Assembly (NCBI GenBank): GCA_004211905.1
Contig: SHBP01000007.1
Span: 50,143 to 114,142 of the forward strand
DNA length: 64,000 nucleotides
Reading direction: 5' to 3'
DNA from: SAR92 clade bacterium
Lineage (GTDB): Bacteria; Pseudomonadota; Gammaproteobacteria; Pseudomonadales; Porticoccaceae
Shown here: in pieces, positions 38,840-48,631 of the stretch
How positions within the stretch are numbered: the stretch's first letter is position 1
Layout: the number at the start of each line of letters is the position of its first letter
The notes under the pieces: model-generated
What the model was told of the DNA's origin: nothing
Databases searched by the model: none
The model's input: the letters and a program-made list of their open reading frames with translations, nothing else
Position numbers and translations under genes: made by a program

Positions 38840-39736
38840 CTATATTCCACCTGCCCAATACAGCCGCAGAGGATTATCGACTAGCAACTTCCGCTGCAAC
38901 TCAGCTGTTGGGGCTACAAGTGGAATCATATCAACGAGGTGCCCATCATCTGGCATATGTGATTTCATATTAGGATGCGGCCAGTCCGTGCCCCAAAGCA
39001 CCCTACTTGGGAAGAGCTCTACTAACCTCGTTGCAAACGGTATGAAATCAACATAATCCGGTGGTCCCCTTAAGCTTAGGCGCTCCGGGCAAGTCACCTT
39101 AGTCCAGATATTATTATTTTCACGGAGCAATTTTAAAAACAACTCAAATTCTTCACCATTAATCGGTTTACTACAATCAGGACGGCCCATATGGTCGACC
39201 ACAACGATAGTATTTAGAGAGGCGAAGAAATCGTAATATTCAGGCAGGTCCGGAGCTTCAAAGTAAATAACAATATGCCAACCCAACTTGGCGATGCGCT
39301 TAGCAACCGACTTAAGCTCCTCGGGAGGAACCGGGTTAACGAGACGCTTAACAAAGTTAAAGCGAACTCCACGCACACCGGCACTATGCATATCTGCCAG
39401 TTCAGCATCAGAGATATCCGGTGACACTACGGCAACACCACGGGCCTTGCCATCTGAGTGAATCAGGGCATCAATCAGAGCGCTGTTATCGGTGCCATGA
39501 CAGCTGGCCTGGACGATTACATTTCGCTCAAAACCCAGATAGTCACGCAGTTCAAATAATGTTTCTTTCGGCCCATCACAGGGAGTATATTTTCGCGTTG
39601 GCGAATAGGGAAAGTCATCGCCGGGGCCGAAAACATGGCAGTGGGCATCCACGGCGCCCGGGGGCGGTGTAAAGGCCGGCTTGGATGGATTGGAGTGAAA
39701 GTCCAACCAATTCGCATCTTTTTGAAACTTAGTCAT
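38840..39736 (-). CDS. ligI: 2-pyrone-4,6-dicarboxylate hydrolase
   Basis: A 298-residue amidohydrolase-superfamily lactonase. It opens the pyrone ring of PDC to 4-oxalomesaconate in the protocatechuate 4,5-cleavage pathway. The active-site residues known from Sphingobium LigI are all at the expected places: His32 and His34 (DAHCHVFGP), His182 (VVVDHMGRPD) and Asp251 (RVLWGTDWPHPNM). Last gene of the operon DUF2218-galD-ligK-ligJ-ligI, 14 bases after ligJ. Confidence 0.94.
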   Translation of the reverse strand: MTKFQKDANWLDFHSNPSKPAFTPPPGAVDAHCHVFGPGDDFPYSPTRKYTPCDGPKETLFELRDYLGFERNVIVQASCHGTDNSALIDALIHSDGKARGVAVVSPDISDAELADMHSAGVRGVRFNFVKRLVNPVPPEELKSVAKRIAKLGWHIVIYFEAPDLPEYYDFFASLNTIVVVDHMGRPDCSKPINGEEFELFLKLLRENNNIWTKVTCPERLSLRGPPDYVDFIPFATRLVELFPSRVLWGTDWPHPNMKSHMPDDGHLVDMIPLVAPTAELQRKLLVDNPLRLYWAGGI

Positions 39737-39750
39737 TGCTTTATCAGCCT

Positions 39751-40773
39751 CTATTTACCGCGAGCTTTCAGGGATGCATCCAACCGTGGATACAGACGCC
39801 GGGCATTTAATTCAAAAACTTTGTGCTTGTCCGCTGCTGGGATATCAAGGGCATCAATATAACGCTTGGTATCATCAAAATACTGGCCCGTTTGCGGATC
39901 AATGCCGCGCACCGCACCAACCATTTCTGAACCGAACAGAATATTATCGATATCAATCACCTCAAATAAAAGGTCAATCCCAGGCTGATGATAAACACAG
40001 GTGTCAAAGAATACATTTTTCATCACATGCTCAGTAAGTAGTGGTTTTTTAAGCATATCGGCCAGACCGCGATAACGACCCCAGTGATAGGGTACGGCGC
40101 CACCGCCATGGGGAATAATAAAGCGCAGATCCGGAAAATCGGCGAACAGATCACCCTGCAAAAACTGCATAAAGGCGGTGGTGTCGGCATTGATATAATG
40201 GGCACCAGTTGCATGAAAGTTTGGATTACATGAACCAGAAACATGAATCATCGCTGGTACATCAAGCTCCACCATTTTCTCAAAAAATGGATACCAATGA
40301 CGGTCCGTGAGTGGTGGCGCGGTCCAGTGACCGCCCGATGGATCCGGATTAAGATTACAACCTACAAAACCCAACTCTGAAACGCACCGTTCCAACTCTG
40401 TAATAGAATTTTCAATCGGCACACCTGGAGACTGGGGTAACTGGCACACGCCAATAAACTGCTCAGGAAATAACTCAACCACCCGCGCAATCAAGTTATT
40501 ACAGGCCGCCGTCCAAGTCTGCGAAACCTGTTCATCACCCACATGATGGGCCATGGTTGAGGCCCGTGGCGAGAATATGGTCATATCCGCCCCACGCTCT
40601 CTTAGCAGTTTTAACTGGTTTAGCTCAATGCTTTCGCGTATCTGGTCATCGCTGATAATGGCGCTCTGGGGTTCTGGCAGCGACGGGTCTTGCAACCTTG
40701 CCATCTGTGCCGCGCGGTAGTCCTGATGCGGATCAGGTGCGGTTGTATAGTGGCCATGACAATCAATAATCAT
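39751..40773 (-). CDS. ligJ: 4-oxalomesaconate hydratase
   Basis: A 340-residue amidohydrolase-fold hydratase adding water to 4-oxalomesaconate to give 4-carboxy-4-hydroxy-2-oxoadipate. The start MIIDCHGHYTTAP gives metal ligands His6 and His8. His177 (AMIHVSGSCNP) and Glu283 (LFGSEMVGAV) match the LigJ zinc site. The long ADMTIFSPRAS and IIPHGGGAVPYHWGRYRG stretches are typical of the family. It is not the GalB (PIG-L) type of hydratase found in P. putida. Confidence 0.93.
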   Translation of the reverse strand: MIIDCHGHYTTAPDPHQDYRAAQMARLQDPSLPEPQSAIISDDQIRESIELNQLKLLRERGADMTIFSPRASTMAHHVGDEQVSQTWTAACNNLIARVVELFPEQFIGVCQLPQSPGVPIENSITELERCVSELGFVGCNLNPDPSGGHWTAPPLTDRHWYPFFEKMVELDVPAMIHVSGSCNPNFHATGAHYINADTTAFMQFLQGDLFADFPDLRFIIPHGGGAVPYHWGRYRGLADMLKKPLLTEHVMKNVFFDTCVYHQPGIDLLFEVIDIDNILFGSEMVGAVRGIDPQTGQYFDDTKRYIDALDIPAADKHKVFELNARRLYPRLDASLKARGK

Positions 40774-40805
40774 TATCTTAATCCTTAGTTTATTTGCTCA
40801 ACCCT

Positions 40806-41495
40806 TTAGTCGTCTAGGGAGTCCAGATACACCAAACCACTCTCTTCCAATCTGGGTCGCATATTGTAGATATCCAATCCAAGCACACCGCTTGCCAATT
40901 GCTCGCGCTTAGCAACTTCTCGAGCTTCACGTTGAAGAGACTCTTCTAAAACTACCTCAGCATCTTTGCGCGATACCACGGCAACGCCATCATCGTCAGC
41001 AACGACAATATCACCTGGATTAACGAGCTGACCGGCACAGACAATTGGCACGTTCACGCAACCCAGAGTATTTTTCACTGTGCCTTTGGCGTTAACGGCC
41101 CGCGACCAAACTGGGAAATTCATTTCTCTAAGGTCTCTGATATCCCTCACTCCAGCATCAATAATCAGCCCTTGTACACCGCGTGCCTGCGCCGATGTCG
41201 CCAATAAATCCCCAAACATGCCATCGGTATTATCTGTAGTACAGGCAACCACCAGCACGTCACCCTCCTGACAAAGCTCGATCGCCACATGCAGCATCCA
41301 GTTATCACCGGGCTGCGCCAAAACAGTCACCGCAGACCCTGCAACACGGGCACGAGGGTAGATGGGCCTCATATAAGGCTTTAATAAGCCAATGCGACCC
41401 TGAGATTCGTGAACTGTGGCCACACCCATCTCACCCAGGCCTTCAACTATTGTTTGGTCTGCGCGCGCAATATTGCGCACTGCTACGGTTTTCAT
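40806..41495 (-). CDS. ligK: 4-carboxy-4-hydroxy-2-oxoadipate aldolase
   Basis: A 229-residue class II aldolase of the RraA-like fold. It splits CHA to pyruvate and oxaloacetate, the last step of the 4,5-cleavage route; the family also decarboxylates oxaloacetate. The conserved core [14 protein letters not shown] supplies the metal-site Asp and an Arg, and [19 protein letters not shown] precedes it. An AAGGAG ribosome site supports the start. Close spacing to ligJ (32 bases) fits an operon. Confidence 0.93.
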   Translation of the reverse strand: MKTVAVRNIARADQTIVEGLGEMGVATVHESQGRIGLLKPYMRPIYPRARVAGSAVTVLAQPGDNWMLHVAIELCQEGDVLVVACTTDNTDGMFGDLLATSAQARGVQGLIIDAGVRDIRDLREMNFPVWSRAVNAKGTVKNTLGCVNVPIVCAGQLVNPGDIVVADDDGVAVVSRKDAEVVLEESLQREAREVAKREQLASGVLGLDIYNMRPRLEESGLVYLDSLDD

Positions 41496-41536
41496 GTCTA
41501 ACTCCTTTGTCCAATTTAAAACAGCTGGATTAATCT

Positions 41537-42637
41537 TTAATCAGAGGTATAAATTTTTCCTGGCACATAAAGTTCGCCGCGACTTAATAGACGAGCAGTT
41601 CGCACCACTCCTGCCTTAAACACATGAGGCGGATTTACTTGTTCATCGACTTCAAGATTGATAGATAACTCGCCTGAAGGATGCTCTACTATAAGATTCA
41701 GTTTGCTGCCAGTCGGCACTCGAGCAATCCTTTCAGTGACAGTACCTGGAATAATGGCAGCGGTCGCTGCAGAAACAGCACCCAACACACCAATTGCAGA
41801 ATGGCATCTGTAGGGGATAAAAGTACGTGTATTAAAAATTCCATTTTTAAGCGGCGGGGAAATCATGCACATTTTTGGCACTGCCGCACCATCCACATCA
41901 CCTAAATTCATTTTTGGACCGATTTGTATACGAATGGATTGGAGTTTTTTCATCAGATCTTCATTTGAATTTAGCTCCTCGGGCGTCTCATACCCAGCTA
42001 TTCCCATATCATTCGCTCTCAACACCACAACCGGCATGCCGTTATCAATACAGGTAACTTCTACGTCATCAACGACATCGATTCGATTGCCCGTGGGCAA
42101 CAGGCTACCGCATGCTGAGCCGGCAATATCTAAATAATTGCAAGCTATAGGTGCGGCGCTACCGGGCACCCCATCAATGCGAGTATCACCCGCGTAGTCG
42201 ACATGACCTCCTGGCGTCTGCACTGAGAGCTCACATTGACTGCCACTGTTGAGCATGTGAATGCGTACTTTTGTGATACCATCTGTACTCTTAATTAAGC
42301 CAGACTCAATTGCAAATGGGGCGACGCCTGCCAAAATATTGCCGCAGTTAGGAGTGGTATCCACCCGATTGCCATCAATTACAACTTGAGCAAAAAGATA
42401 CTCAACATCAGAATCTGAAGAACTAGAAGGCCCCACAATTGCCACCTTGCTGGTCAAAGAGGTGCCGCCGCCCAAGCCATCTATTTGAGTCTGGCCAGAA
42501 CCCATTGCAGCAATTAGTACTCTATCTCTTAGGACCGGATCAGCAGGCAGATCGTGAACACAAAAATAAAGGCCTTTTGAACTTCCGCCTCTATATTGCA
42601 TGTAAGGAATAGAACGTTGCATAGTGGCTATGCCCAT
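41537..42637 (-). CDS. galD: 4-oxalomesaconate tautomerase (PrpF fold)
   Basis: A 366-residue PrpF-family isomerase, called GalD in Pseudomonas gallate degradation and LigU in Sphingobium. It moves the double bond of 4-oxalomesaconate between pathway forms. Key segments are [28 protein letters not shown] and NCGN (Cys98, a likely catalytic residue) plus [18 protein letters not shown]. The start is uncertain: ATG at 42637, or 42622 (MQRSIPYMQ), which is where relatives usually begin. It lies 31 bases behind the DUF2218 gene. Confidence 0.88.
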   Translation of the reverse strand: MGIATMQRSIPYMQYRGGSSKGLYFCVHDLPADPVLRDRVLIAAMGSGQTQIDGLGGGTSLTSKVAIVGPSSSSDSDVEYLFAQVVIDGNRVDTTPNCGNILAGVAPFAIESGLIKSTDGITKVRIHMLNSGSQCELSVQTPGGHVDYAGDTRIDGVPGSAAPIACNYLDIAGSACGSLLPTGNRIDVVDDVEVTCIDNGMPVVVLRANDMGIAGYETPEELNSNEDLMKKLQSIRIQIGPKMNLGDVDGAAVPKMCMISPPLKNGIFNTRTFIPYRCHSAIGVLGAVSAATAAIIPGTVTERIARVPTGSKLNLIVEHPSGELSINLEVDEQVNPPHVFKAGVVRTARLLSRGELYVPGKIYTSD

Positions 42638-42668
42638 CCATACTGTAGACGTTGATCGTTAACAAAAG

Positions 42669-42953
42669 TCACTGGCGTACCCAACTCAATTTCACTTCGT
42701 CTCGAAAAGCAAAACGCTCCATGTGCGAACCTACCACGCCCTCCATCTTGGCTAAGGAATCGCTTGTCTCGGCTTCCAGTCTTATTGTTATGACATTGCC
42801 TTTTATCCTCAACCAGCAATCACCAAAAGGGAAATCTACATAACCGCCAGTATGATCAAATTTTGTTGGGAGTTTATGCGCGAAATGTCGGCAAAACTTT
42901 TTTAAATAAGATATAGCCTTAAGCGTTTCAAAACATGAAGTGGCAATCTGCAT
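42669..42953 (-). CDS. DUF2218 small protein at the head of the ligKJI operon
   Basis: A 94-residue DUF2218 protein. The pattern LKKFCRHFAHK (17-27), then GYVDFPFGDCWLRI (37-50), then SHMERFAFRDEVKLSW (76-91) is characteristic. The frame is open to 42983, but AAAGGG lies 6 bases before the ATG at 42953, which also gives the usual length. DUF2218 has no known function; many members lie near siderophore or metal genes. Here it is the first gene of an aromatic ring-cleavage operon. It starts across a 271-base AT-rich region from the tandem-HTH LysR gene. Confidence 0.82.
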   Translation of the reverse strand: MQIATSCFETLKAISYLKKFCRHFAHKLPTKFDHTGGYVDFPFGDCWLRIKGNVITIRLEAETSDSLAKMEGVVGSHMERFAFRDEVKLSWVRQ

Positions 42954-43224
42954 ACAGAACCCTTTAACAAAATGATTATTCACAATTTATCGATTAAATC
43001 GTAACTGCTTAACCACTGGGAAAGCCAACAATAAAGTCTTGAATATATATGAGATTTATTAATAATTAGATTTCTATTATTCTTTAAAAACCATTATGAA
43101 CTCTTTAAACTCTTTATTTTACATATACTTAAAAAATTGGAAAAATAAAAACTGTATAAATAAACTATATAATTTAGAATTCAATTCCAAATGAAAGGAT
43201 CTCACCAAAATCATCGAGAATATT

Positions 43225-44472
43225 ATGAAAGTGGAACAGTTAAAGATCCCAAAGTTGAGCTTAAGATACCTAAAGGCTGCTACATGTGTAGCAGAATTAC
43301 GCAGCGTGACAAAAGCGGGGGAAAAACTAAATCGATCGCAGACGGCAATTTCAAAGGCTATTATCGAACTTGAGCGTCAACTTGATGTACCCCTATTTGA
43401 TCGTACAACCTCTGGCGTTTCCACAACCGTCTATGGTGAGGCACTGAGTTACCGAGTCTCCATGGCAATGAAAGAATTTGAAACAGCTGGAAAAATCTAT
43501 GATCACTTTAAAAAACCTAAGAATTACGTGCATAAAAACCCGCTATTTTCAATGGAAATTAGCTACAAAAGGCTGGCGGCCCTAATCGCACTCTATGAAA
43601 CTTGCGACTATGCCAGCGCAGGGCATCTTCTTGGCATCACAAGTGCGGCGGTGTATAACTCTCTGCGCGAGCTAGAAAACCTTTTAAATCTCCCTCTATT
43701 TGGTAAAGACCCCTCAGGAGTTCACCCAACTACTTATTGTAAGATACTAGTGCGTCACACAAAACTGGCGTTTTCGCAAATTCGTCACGCAATTGATGAT
43801 ATCGCCAGTTTAAATGGTATAACTTGTGGGCATGTCACCATCGGCACACTACCTTACTCAAGAACAGTGTTAACGCCTCGTGCAATTAATGAACTTCTGT
43901 CAGATCAACCACAGCTGGATATCTCAACTGTTGAGGGTCCCTATAATTCGCTCGTCGCCGGCCTTCGCAATGGGGAAATTGATCTAATCATCGGCGCGAT
44001 AAGGTTAAATGAACCCTCAGCACACCTCAAAACCGAAGCTTTATTTGATGATAAACTCGCTATTCTCGCGCGAAGCGACCATCCTCTGACTAAGGCAAAA
44101 AAATTGGACCATAGATCATTAGGAGCTCTTCAATGCATACTGCCACCTAAAGACACACCCACCCGACAGGTTTTTGATCAATTTTGTGCCCAACATGACT
44201 TGAATATTCCCCCTCATAGTATTGAGACAAGCTCTGCGTCTTTAGTTCGAGGACTACTACTGGAAAGCGACCGAGTAGCTCTGCTATCCGAACACCAAAT
44301 TTACTATGACAAAAAATTTGGCGCTCTCACTGCTCTACCTATAGATATGCCGGGAACTTATCGGCCCATTGGTATAACCATGCTATCGCATATACAACCA
44401 TCACCCGCGGCGCAGTTATTTTTAGACAGCATTCGACAAGTCGCGAAAAAATTACCTTTAAGCGTCAACTAA
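43225..44472 (+). CDS. LysR-family regulator with two tandem HTH domains
   Basis: A 415-residue regulator, about 100 residues longer than normal LysR proteins. There are two successive LysR-type winged HTH domains. The first is at about 12-75 (SVTKAGEKLNRSQTAISKAI, then PLFDRTTSGV). The second is at about 112-175 (YASAGHLLGITSAAVYNSLR, then PLFGKDPSGV). A LysR effector-binding domain follows at about 200-410 (CGHVTIGTLP). It is divergent from the DUF2218-galD-ligKJI operon and so probably controls it, perhaps in response to a pathway intermediate. The start has only a weak ribosome site. Its stop is 10 bases from that of ligC, tail to tail. Confidence 0.88.
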   Translation: MKVEQLKIPKLSLRYLKAATCVAELRSVTKAGEKLNRSQTAISKAIIELERQLDVPLFDRTTSGVSTTVYGEALSYRVSMAMKEFETAGKIYDHFKKPKNYVHKNPLFSMEISYKRLAALIALYETCDYASAGHLLGITSAAVYNSLRELENLLNLPLFGKDPSGVHPTTYCKILVRHTKLAFSQIRHAIDDIASLNGITCGHVTIGTLPYSRTVLTPRAINELLSDQPQLDISTVEGPYNSLVAGLRNGEIDLIIGAIRLNEPSAHLKTEALFDDKLAILARSDHPLTKAKKLDHRSLGALQCILPPKDTPTRQVFDQFCAQHDLNIPPHSIETSSASLVRGLLLESDRVALLSEHQIYYDKKFGALTALPIDMPGTYRPIGITMLSHIQPSPAAQLFLDSIRQVAKKLPLSVN

Positions 44473-44482
44473 CCTGAATAAG

Positions 44483-45433
44483 TTAGGCTCTGGCAAACAT
44501 AAAGCGTTCCACACGATCTAACGTGCGCATGGTCTCCAAACACTGATTAACACTTGAGTTAGGCTCTCTTCCCTCATTAATCGCCGCAAAAAATTCTCGA
44601 TCGGCCAGCTCAATACCATCCATTGATACAGCAACCTCAGACAAATCAATCAAATTCTCATGACCATCGAGCAAATCGTCATACCGCGCAATGTAAGTAC
44701 CCTTGTCACAAATATATCGAAAATAACTACCCAGAGGACCATCGTTATTAAATGATAGGGAAAGGTTACAGACGGCACCTGACTGCGCTTTCATACCAAT
44801 ACACATATCCATCGCAATAGCCATTTTATTATGTGCAGGCCCCTGGAGTGCAAATACCTCCGAGGGTGGTCCGCCTGTTTGGTGTTGGAATAGATCAACT
44901 GTGTGACAGGCATGATGCCATAACAGATTATCTGTCCAGCTTCGCGCCTCGCCAACAGCATTAATATTTTTTCGGCGGAAAAAATAAGTTTGCACATCCA
45001 ACTGCTGTAAATTTAACTCACCCAACTTTAGCTTCTTATGAATCCACTGATGTGAGGGATTAAATCTTCGCACATGATTAACCATGGCAACGGCTCCCGT
45101 TTCCTGCTTTACTCTTACCAACTCCTCCGAATCTGCAAGATTATCGGCCATAGGAATTTCAATCAGGACATGCTTGCCTGCTTTCATCACCTGAATCGCC
45201 TGAACAGCATGCATTGGTGTGGGCGTTGCCAATATTGCAGCAACGATACCAGGCTGATCGAGCGCCTCGGCTAAATCTGTTGTCCAAAAACCTATGCCTC
45301 GCTTTCTGGCAACCGCTTCGGTCATTTCTGCCACTCCACCGCAAATTACTGAGACATCAACACCCTCAATACGAGCAATGGCATCTAAATGTTTGTTCGC
45401 GAATGCTCCTTCGCCAACCATGCAGACTTTCAT
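44483..45433 (-). CDS. ligC: 4-carboxy-2-hydroxymuconate-6-semialdehyde dehydrogenase
   Basis: A 316-residue Gfo/Idh/MocA-family NADP-dependent dehydrogenase. It oxidises the hemiacetal of the ring-cleavage product CHMS to 2-pyrone-4,6-dicarboxylate. LigC-type signatures are VNHVRRFNPSHQWIHKKL (118-135), LDVQTYFFRRKNINAVGEAR (145-164) and WTDNLLWHHACHTVDLF. The N-terminal cofactor loop is GEGAFANKH (7-15). It is a separate unit, divergent from the dienelactone-hydrolase gene and distant from ligAB. Confidence 0.93.
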   Translation of the reverse strand: MKVCMVGEGAFANKHLDAIARIEGVDVSVICGGVAEMTEAVARKRGIGFWTTDLAEALDQPGIVAAILATPTPMHAVQAIQVMKAGKHVLIEIPMADNLADSEELVRVKQETGAVAMVNHVRRFNPSHQWIHKKLKLGELNLQQLDVQTYFFRRKNINAVGEARSWTDNLLWHHACHTVDLFQHQTGGPPSEVFALQGPAHNKMAIAMDMCIGMKAQSGAVCNLSLSFNNDGPLGSYFRYICDKGTYIARYDDLLDGHENLIDLSEVAVSMDGIELADREFFAAINEGREPNSSVNQCLETMRTLDRVERFMFARA

Positions 45434-45557
45434 AAATTATCCATTCAGTGACCTATCAAAGTGGCTCGCGCCTCTGAAATAAGTTTAATTTTTGTTACTA
45501 CTACTGTATTGAAGGGCGTCTGAATATCCATAACTAAGATGTCGAATTCATCAATAT

Positions 45558-45574
45558 TCATGATATTCTCATGA
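45558..45574. promoter_or_regulatory. Dyad between ligC and the dienelactone-hydrolase gene
   Basis: TCATGA (45558-45563), 5 bases, then TCATGA (45569-45574). The motif is self-complementary, so the two copies form both a direct and an inverted repeat. It sits in the 211-base divergent region, 71 bases before the plus-strand gene at 45645 and 125 before ligC. Possible operator; short repeats like this also arise by chance. Confidence 0.35.
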
Positions 45575-45644
45575 GGAGTTGTTATTTTAAATGGCATTCT
45601 TCTGAGGTTACTGTCGAATAACATTTGGATGCGAAGAGATTTAT

Positions 45645-46331
45645 ATGGCCCACTCCTGCAAAGCAATCATCACAGCCGAGGATGGACATAGTTTTTGTGC
45701 CTATCTAGCGACACCTGAAAAACCTCAGAAAGGCGGAATTATTCTGATCCATGAAATATTTGGCGTAACCCCGCAAATGAAGACTCTAGCTGATAAACTC
45801 GCTTTTGTTGGCTATAAAGCCATAGTCCCCTCGTTGTTTGATCGAATCCAACCCAACGCTTGCCTGGACTATAGCGAGACTAATAGAGGGAAAGGACTGG
45901 CGGGTGCCTGCAAGCGAGAATATATTTTGTTAGATTTAGAAGCTGTAACTCATACCTTAAACACCTCAATAACATCAGTTATAGGTTACTGCTGGGGTGG
46001 AGGGATCGCATATTTTGCTGCCTGCAACCTCCCAATCAACAGTGGCGTATCTTTCTACGGCACACAGCTTTCAAGTTATTTACATCAGCAATCAAAATGT
46101 CCTTTCCAATTTCATTTTGGTGGGCAAGACCAAACCATAAGCTCAGAAATAATAGAGCAGGTACGCGTAGCAAACCCCGATAGTGAAGTCCATATTTATC
46201 CAAATGCAGGTCATGCCTTTGCGAACCAAGCGAGATCGAGCTTCCATGCTGCCAGTAATTATTTAGCAGAGAGGCGTCTTCTAGAATTCTTGGGCAATCA
46301 CATCTATCAGGCAAATCAATTAAAAACTTAA
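45645..46331 (+). CDS. Dienelactone hydrolase family protein
   Basis: A 228-residue alpha/beta hydrolase with a cysteine nucleophile. Cys116 lies in GYCWGGG, with Glu37 (IHEIFG), Asp162 (GGQDQTI) and His190 (NAGHAF), the full dienelactone-hydrolase set. The 4,5-cleavage pathway has no dienelactone, so here it may open another lactone or ester, for example a side product or an upstream aromatic ester. It is followed 39 bases later by the dehydrogenase gene on the same strand. Confidence 0.87.
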   Translation: MAHSCKAIITAEDGHSFCAYLATPEKPQKGGIILIHEIFGVTPQMKTLADKLAFVGYKAIVPSLFDRIQPNACLDYSETNRGKGLAGACKREYILLDLEAVTHTLNTSITSVIGYCWGGGIAYFAACNLPINSGVSFYGTQLSSYLHQQSKCPFQFHFGGQDQTISSEIIEQVRVANPDSEVHIYPNAGHAFANQARSSFHAASNYLAERRLLEFLGNHIYQANQLKT

Positions 46332-46370
46332 ATTTCAATATTAACTTTAATCTCCAATCTATAAAGACGG

Positions 46371-47186
46371 ATGACTATGAAATCCCTAAATAAAACAAAG
46401 AGAATTGCCTTATTCGGATTAGGTGAGGCAGGATCACTTATTGCAGCAGATTTACAGATAGCTGGTTTTAACATTACTGCTTATGATCCCAAAAGCGTAA
46501 TAACTCCACTAGGAATTACTAGAGCGAAAACAGCTACACAAGCGGTGACAGATGCTGATGTAGTAATGGCAATTACAGCAGGCTATGATGCTCTCGGGGC
46601 CCTTGAGCAGGCGTTAGATGTTATTCCGGTCTCTGCACTCTACGCAGATCTGTCCACCAATTCGCCTAAGGTAAAATTAGAGCTTGCAAAAAAAGCCGCC
46701 GCTTATGACATTGATTTTGTGGACGTTGCCCTCATGACTATAGTTCCAGGGCGAGGGTTACGAACCCCAGTCACAGTGTCAGGTACGGGAGCTGAACGCT
46801 TCGAAAAACTCTTTAGCCCTCTACAAATGCCAGTAAATCGTCTGACTGGGCCGGCAGGGCAAGCGGCAACGCGAAAACTGTTGCGAAGTGTCATGATGAA
46901 GGGCTTGGCGGCGGTAATCATTGAATCAATGCGAGCCGGAGAAGCGGCTAATTGTGGCGAATGGTTGTGGCAAAATCTAACTGATGAAATCACCAGAGCA
47001 GACCAAGCTCTCATTACCCGCCTTTTGGTAGGCACAGAGGCTCATGCAGATAGACGACTACATGAAATGGAATGTTCTGCTCAATTACTTCATGATCTTG
47101 GTGTAGAAGCTACAATGACAGTAGCGATAGCGGACAGTCTTAAATTGGTGAGGACTAATGGCCTGCCGAAAATACCAGCTGAATGA
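46371..47186 (+). CDS. 6-phosphogluconate-dehydrogenase-like NAD(P) oxidoreductase (DUF1932)
   Basis: A 271-residue beta-hydroxyacid-dehydrogenase relative. The Rossmann motif is GLGEAG (16-21). A DVALMTIVPGRGLRTPVTVSG region and a DUF1932 C-terminal domain (about 190-260) follow. It lacks the usual DAPVSGG substrate motif. Such genes often sit in protocatechuate 4,5-cleavage clusters, but I know of no proven step. Its position between ligC and ligAB, with the hydrolase gene, suggests an auxiliary role. Confidence 0.83.
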   Translation: MTMKSLNKTKRIALFGLGEAGSLIAADLQIAGFNITAYDPKSVITPLGITRAKTATQAVTDADVVMAITAGYDALGALEQALDVIPVSALYADLSTNSPKVKLELAKKAAAYDIDFVDVALMTIVPGRGLRTPVTVSGTGAERFEKLFSPLQMPVNRLTGPAGQAATRKLLRSVMMKGLAAVIIESMRAGEAANCGEWLWQNLTDEITRADQALITRLLVGTEAHADRRLHEMECSAQLLHDLGVEATMTVAIADSLKLVRTNGLPKIPAE

Positions 47187-47244
47187 TGTGGGCATCTTTT
47201 TTGTTCTAAAATACTTAACCAGCTGATCCGAAGCCTGCATCAAT

Positions 47245-48479
<1,235 letters not shown>

Positions 48480-48596
48480 TATTGCAACTCCAATGCATAA
48501 GTTGTGACGATCAAAAAAAATCTGACAGCCAGAGCCAACGCTCAAGCCATCAATTACATTGAGATAGTAGCTGAATTATCGCTATAGCTTAATGCC

Positions 48597-48623
48597 TATT
48601 CGCAACCATCGTCGGGTTAGATA
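48597..48623. promoter_or_regulatory. Weak copy of the shared operator upstream of ligA
   Basis: TATTCGCAA, then CGTC, then TAGAT can be aligned with the element at 49957 (TTCGCAA, CGTC, TAGAT) if one base is inserted. It lies about 118 bases before ligA, like the stronger copies relative to their genes. The middle is not conserved, so I treat it as a candidate only. Confidence 0.3.
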
Positions 48624-48631
48624 ATTCGCTC

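Noticed and set aside
43191..43373. Plus-strand open frame overlapping the start of the tandem-HTH LysR gene
   Set aside because: Different frame, no homology pattern; the LysR frame is clearly the coding one.
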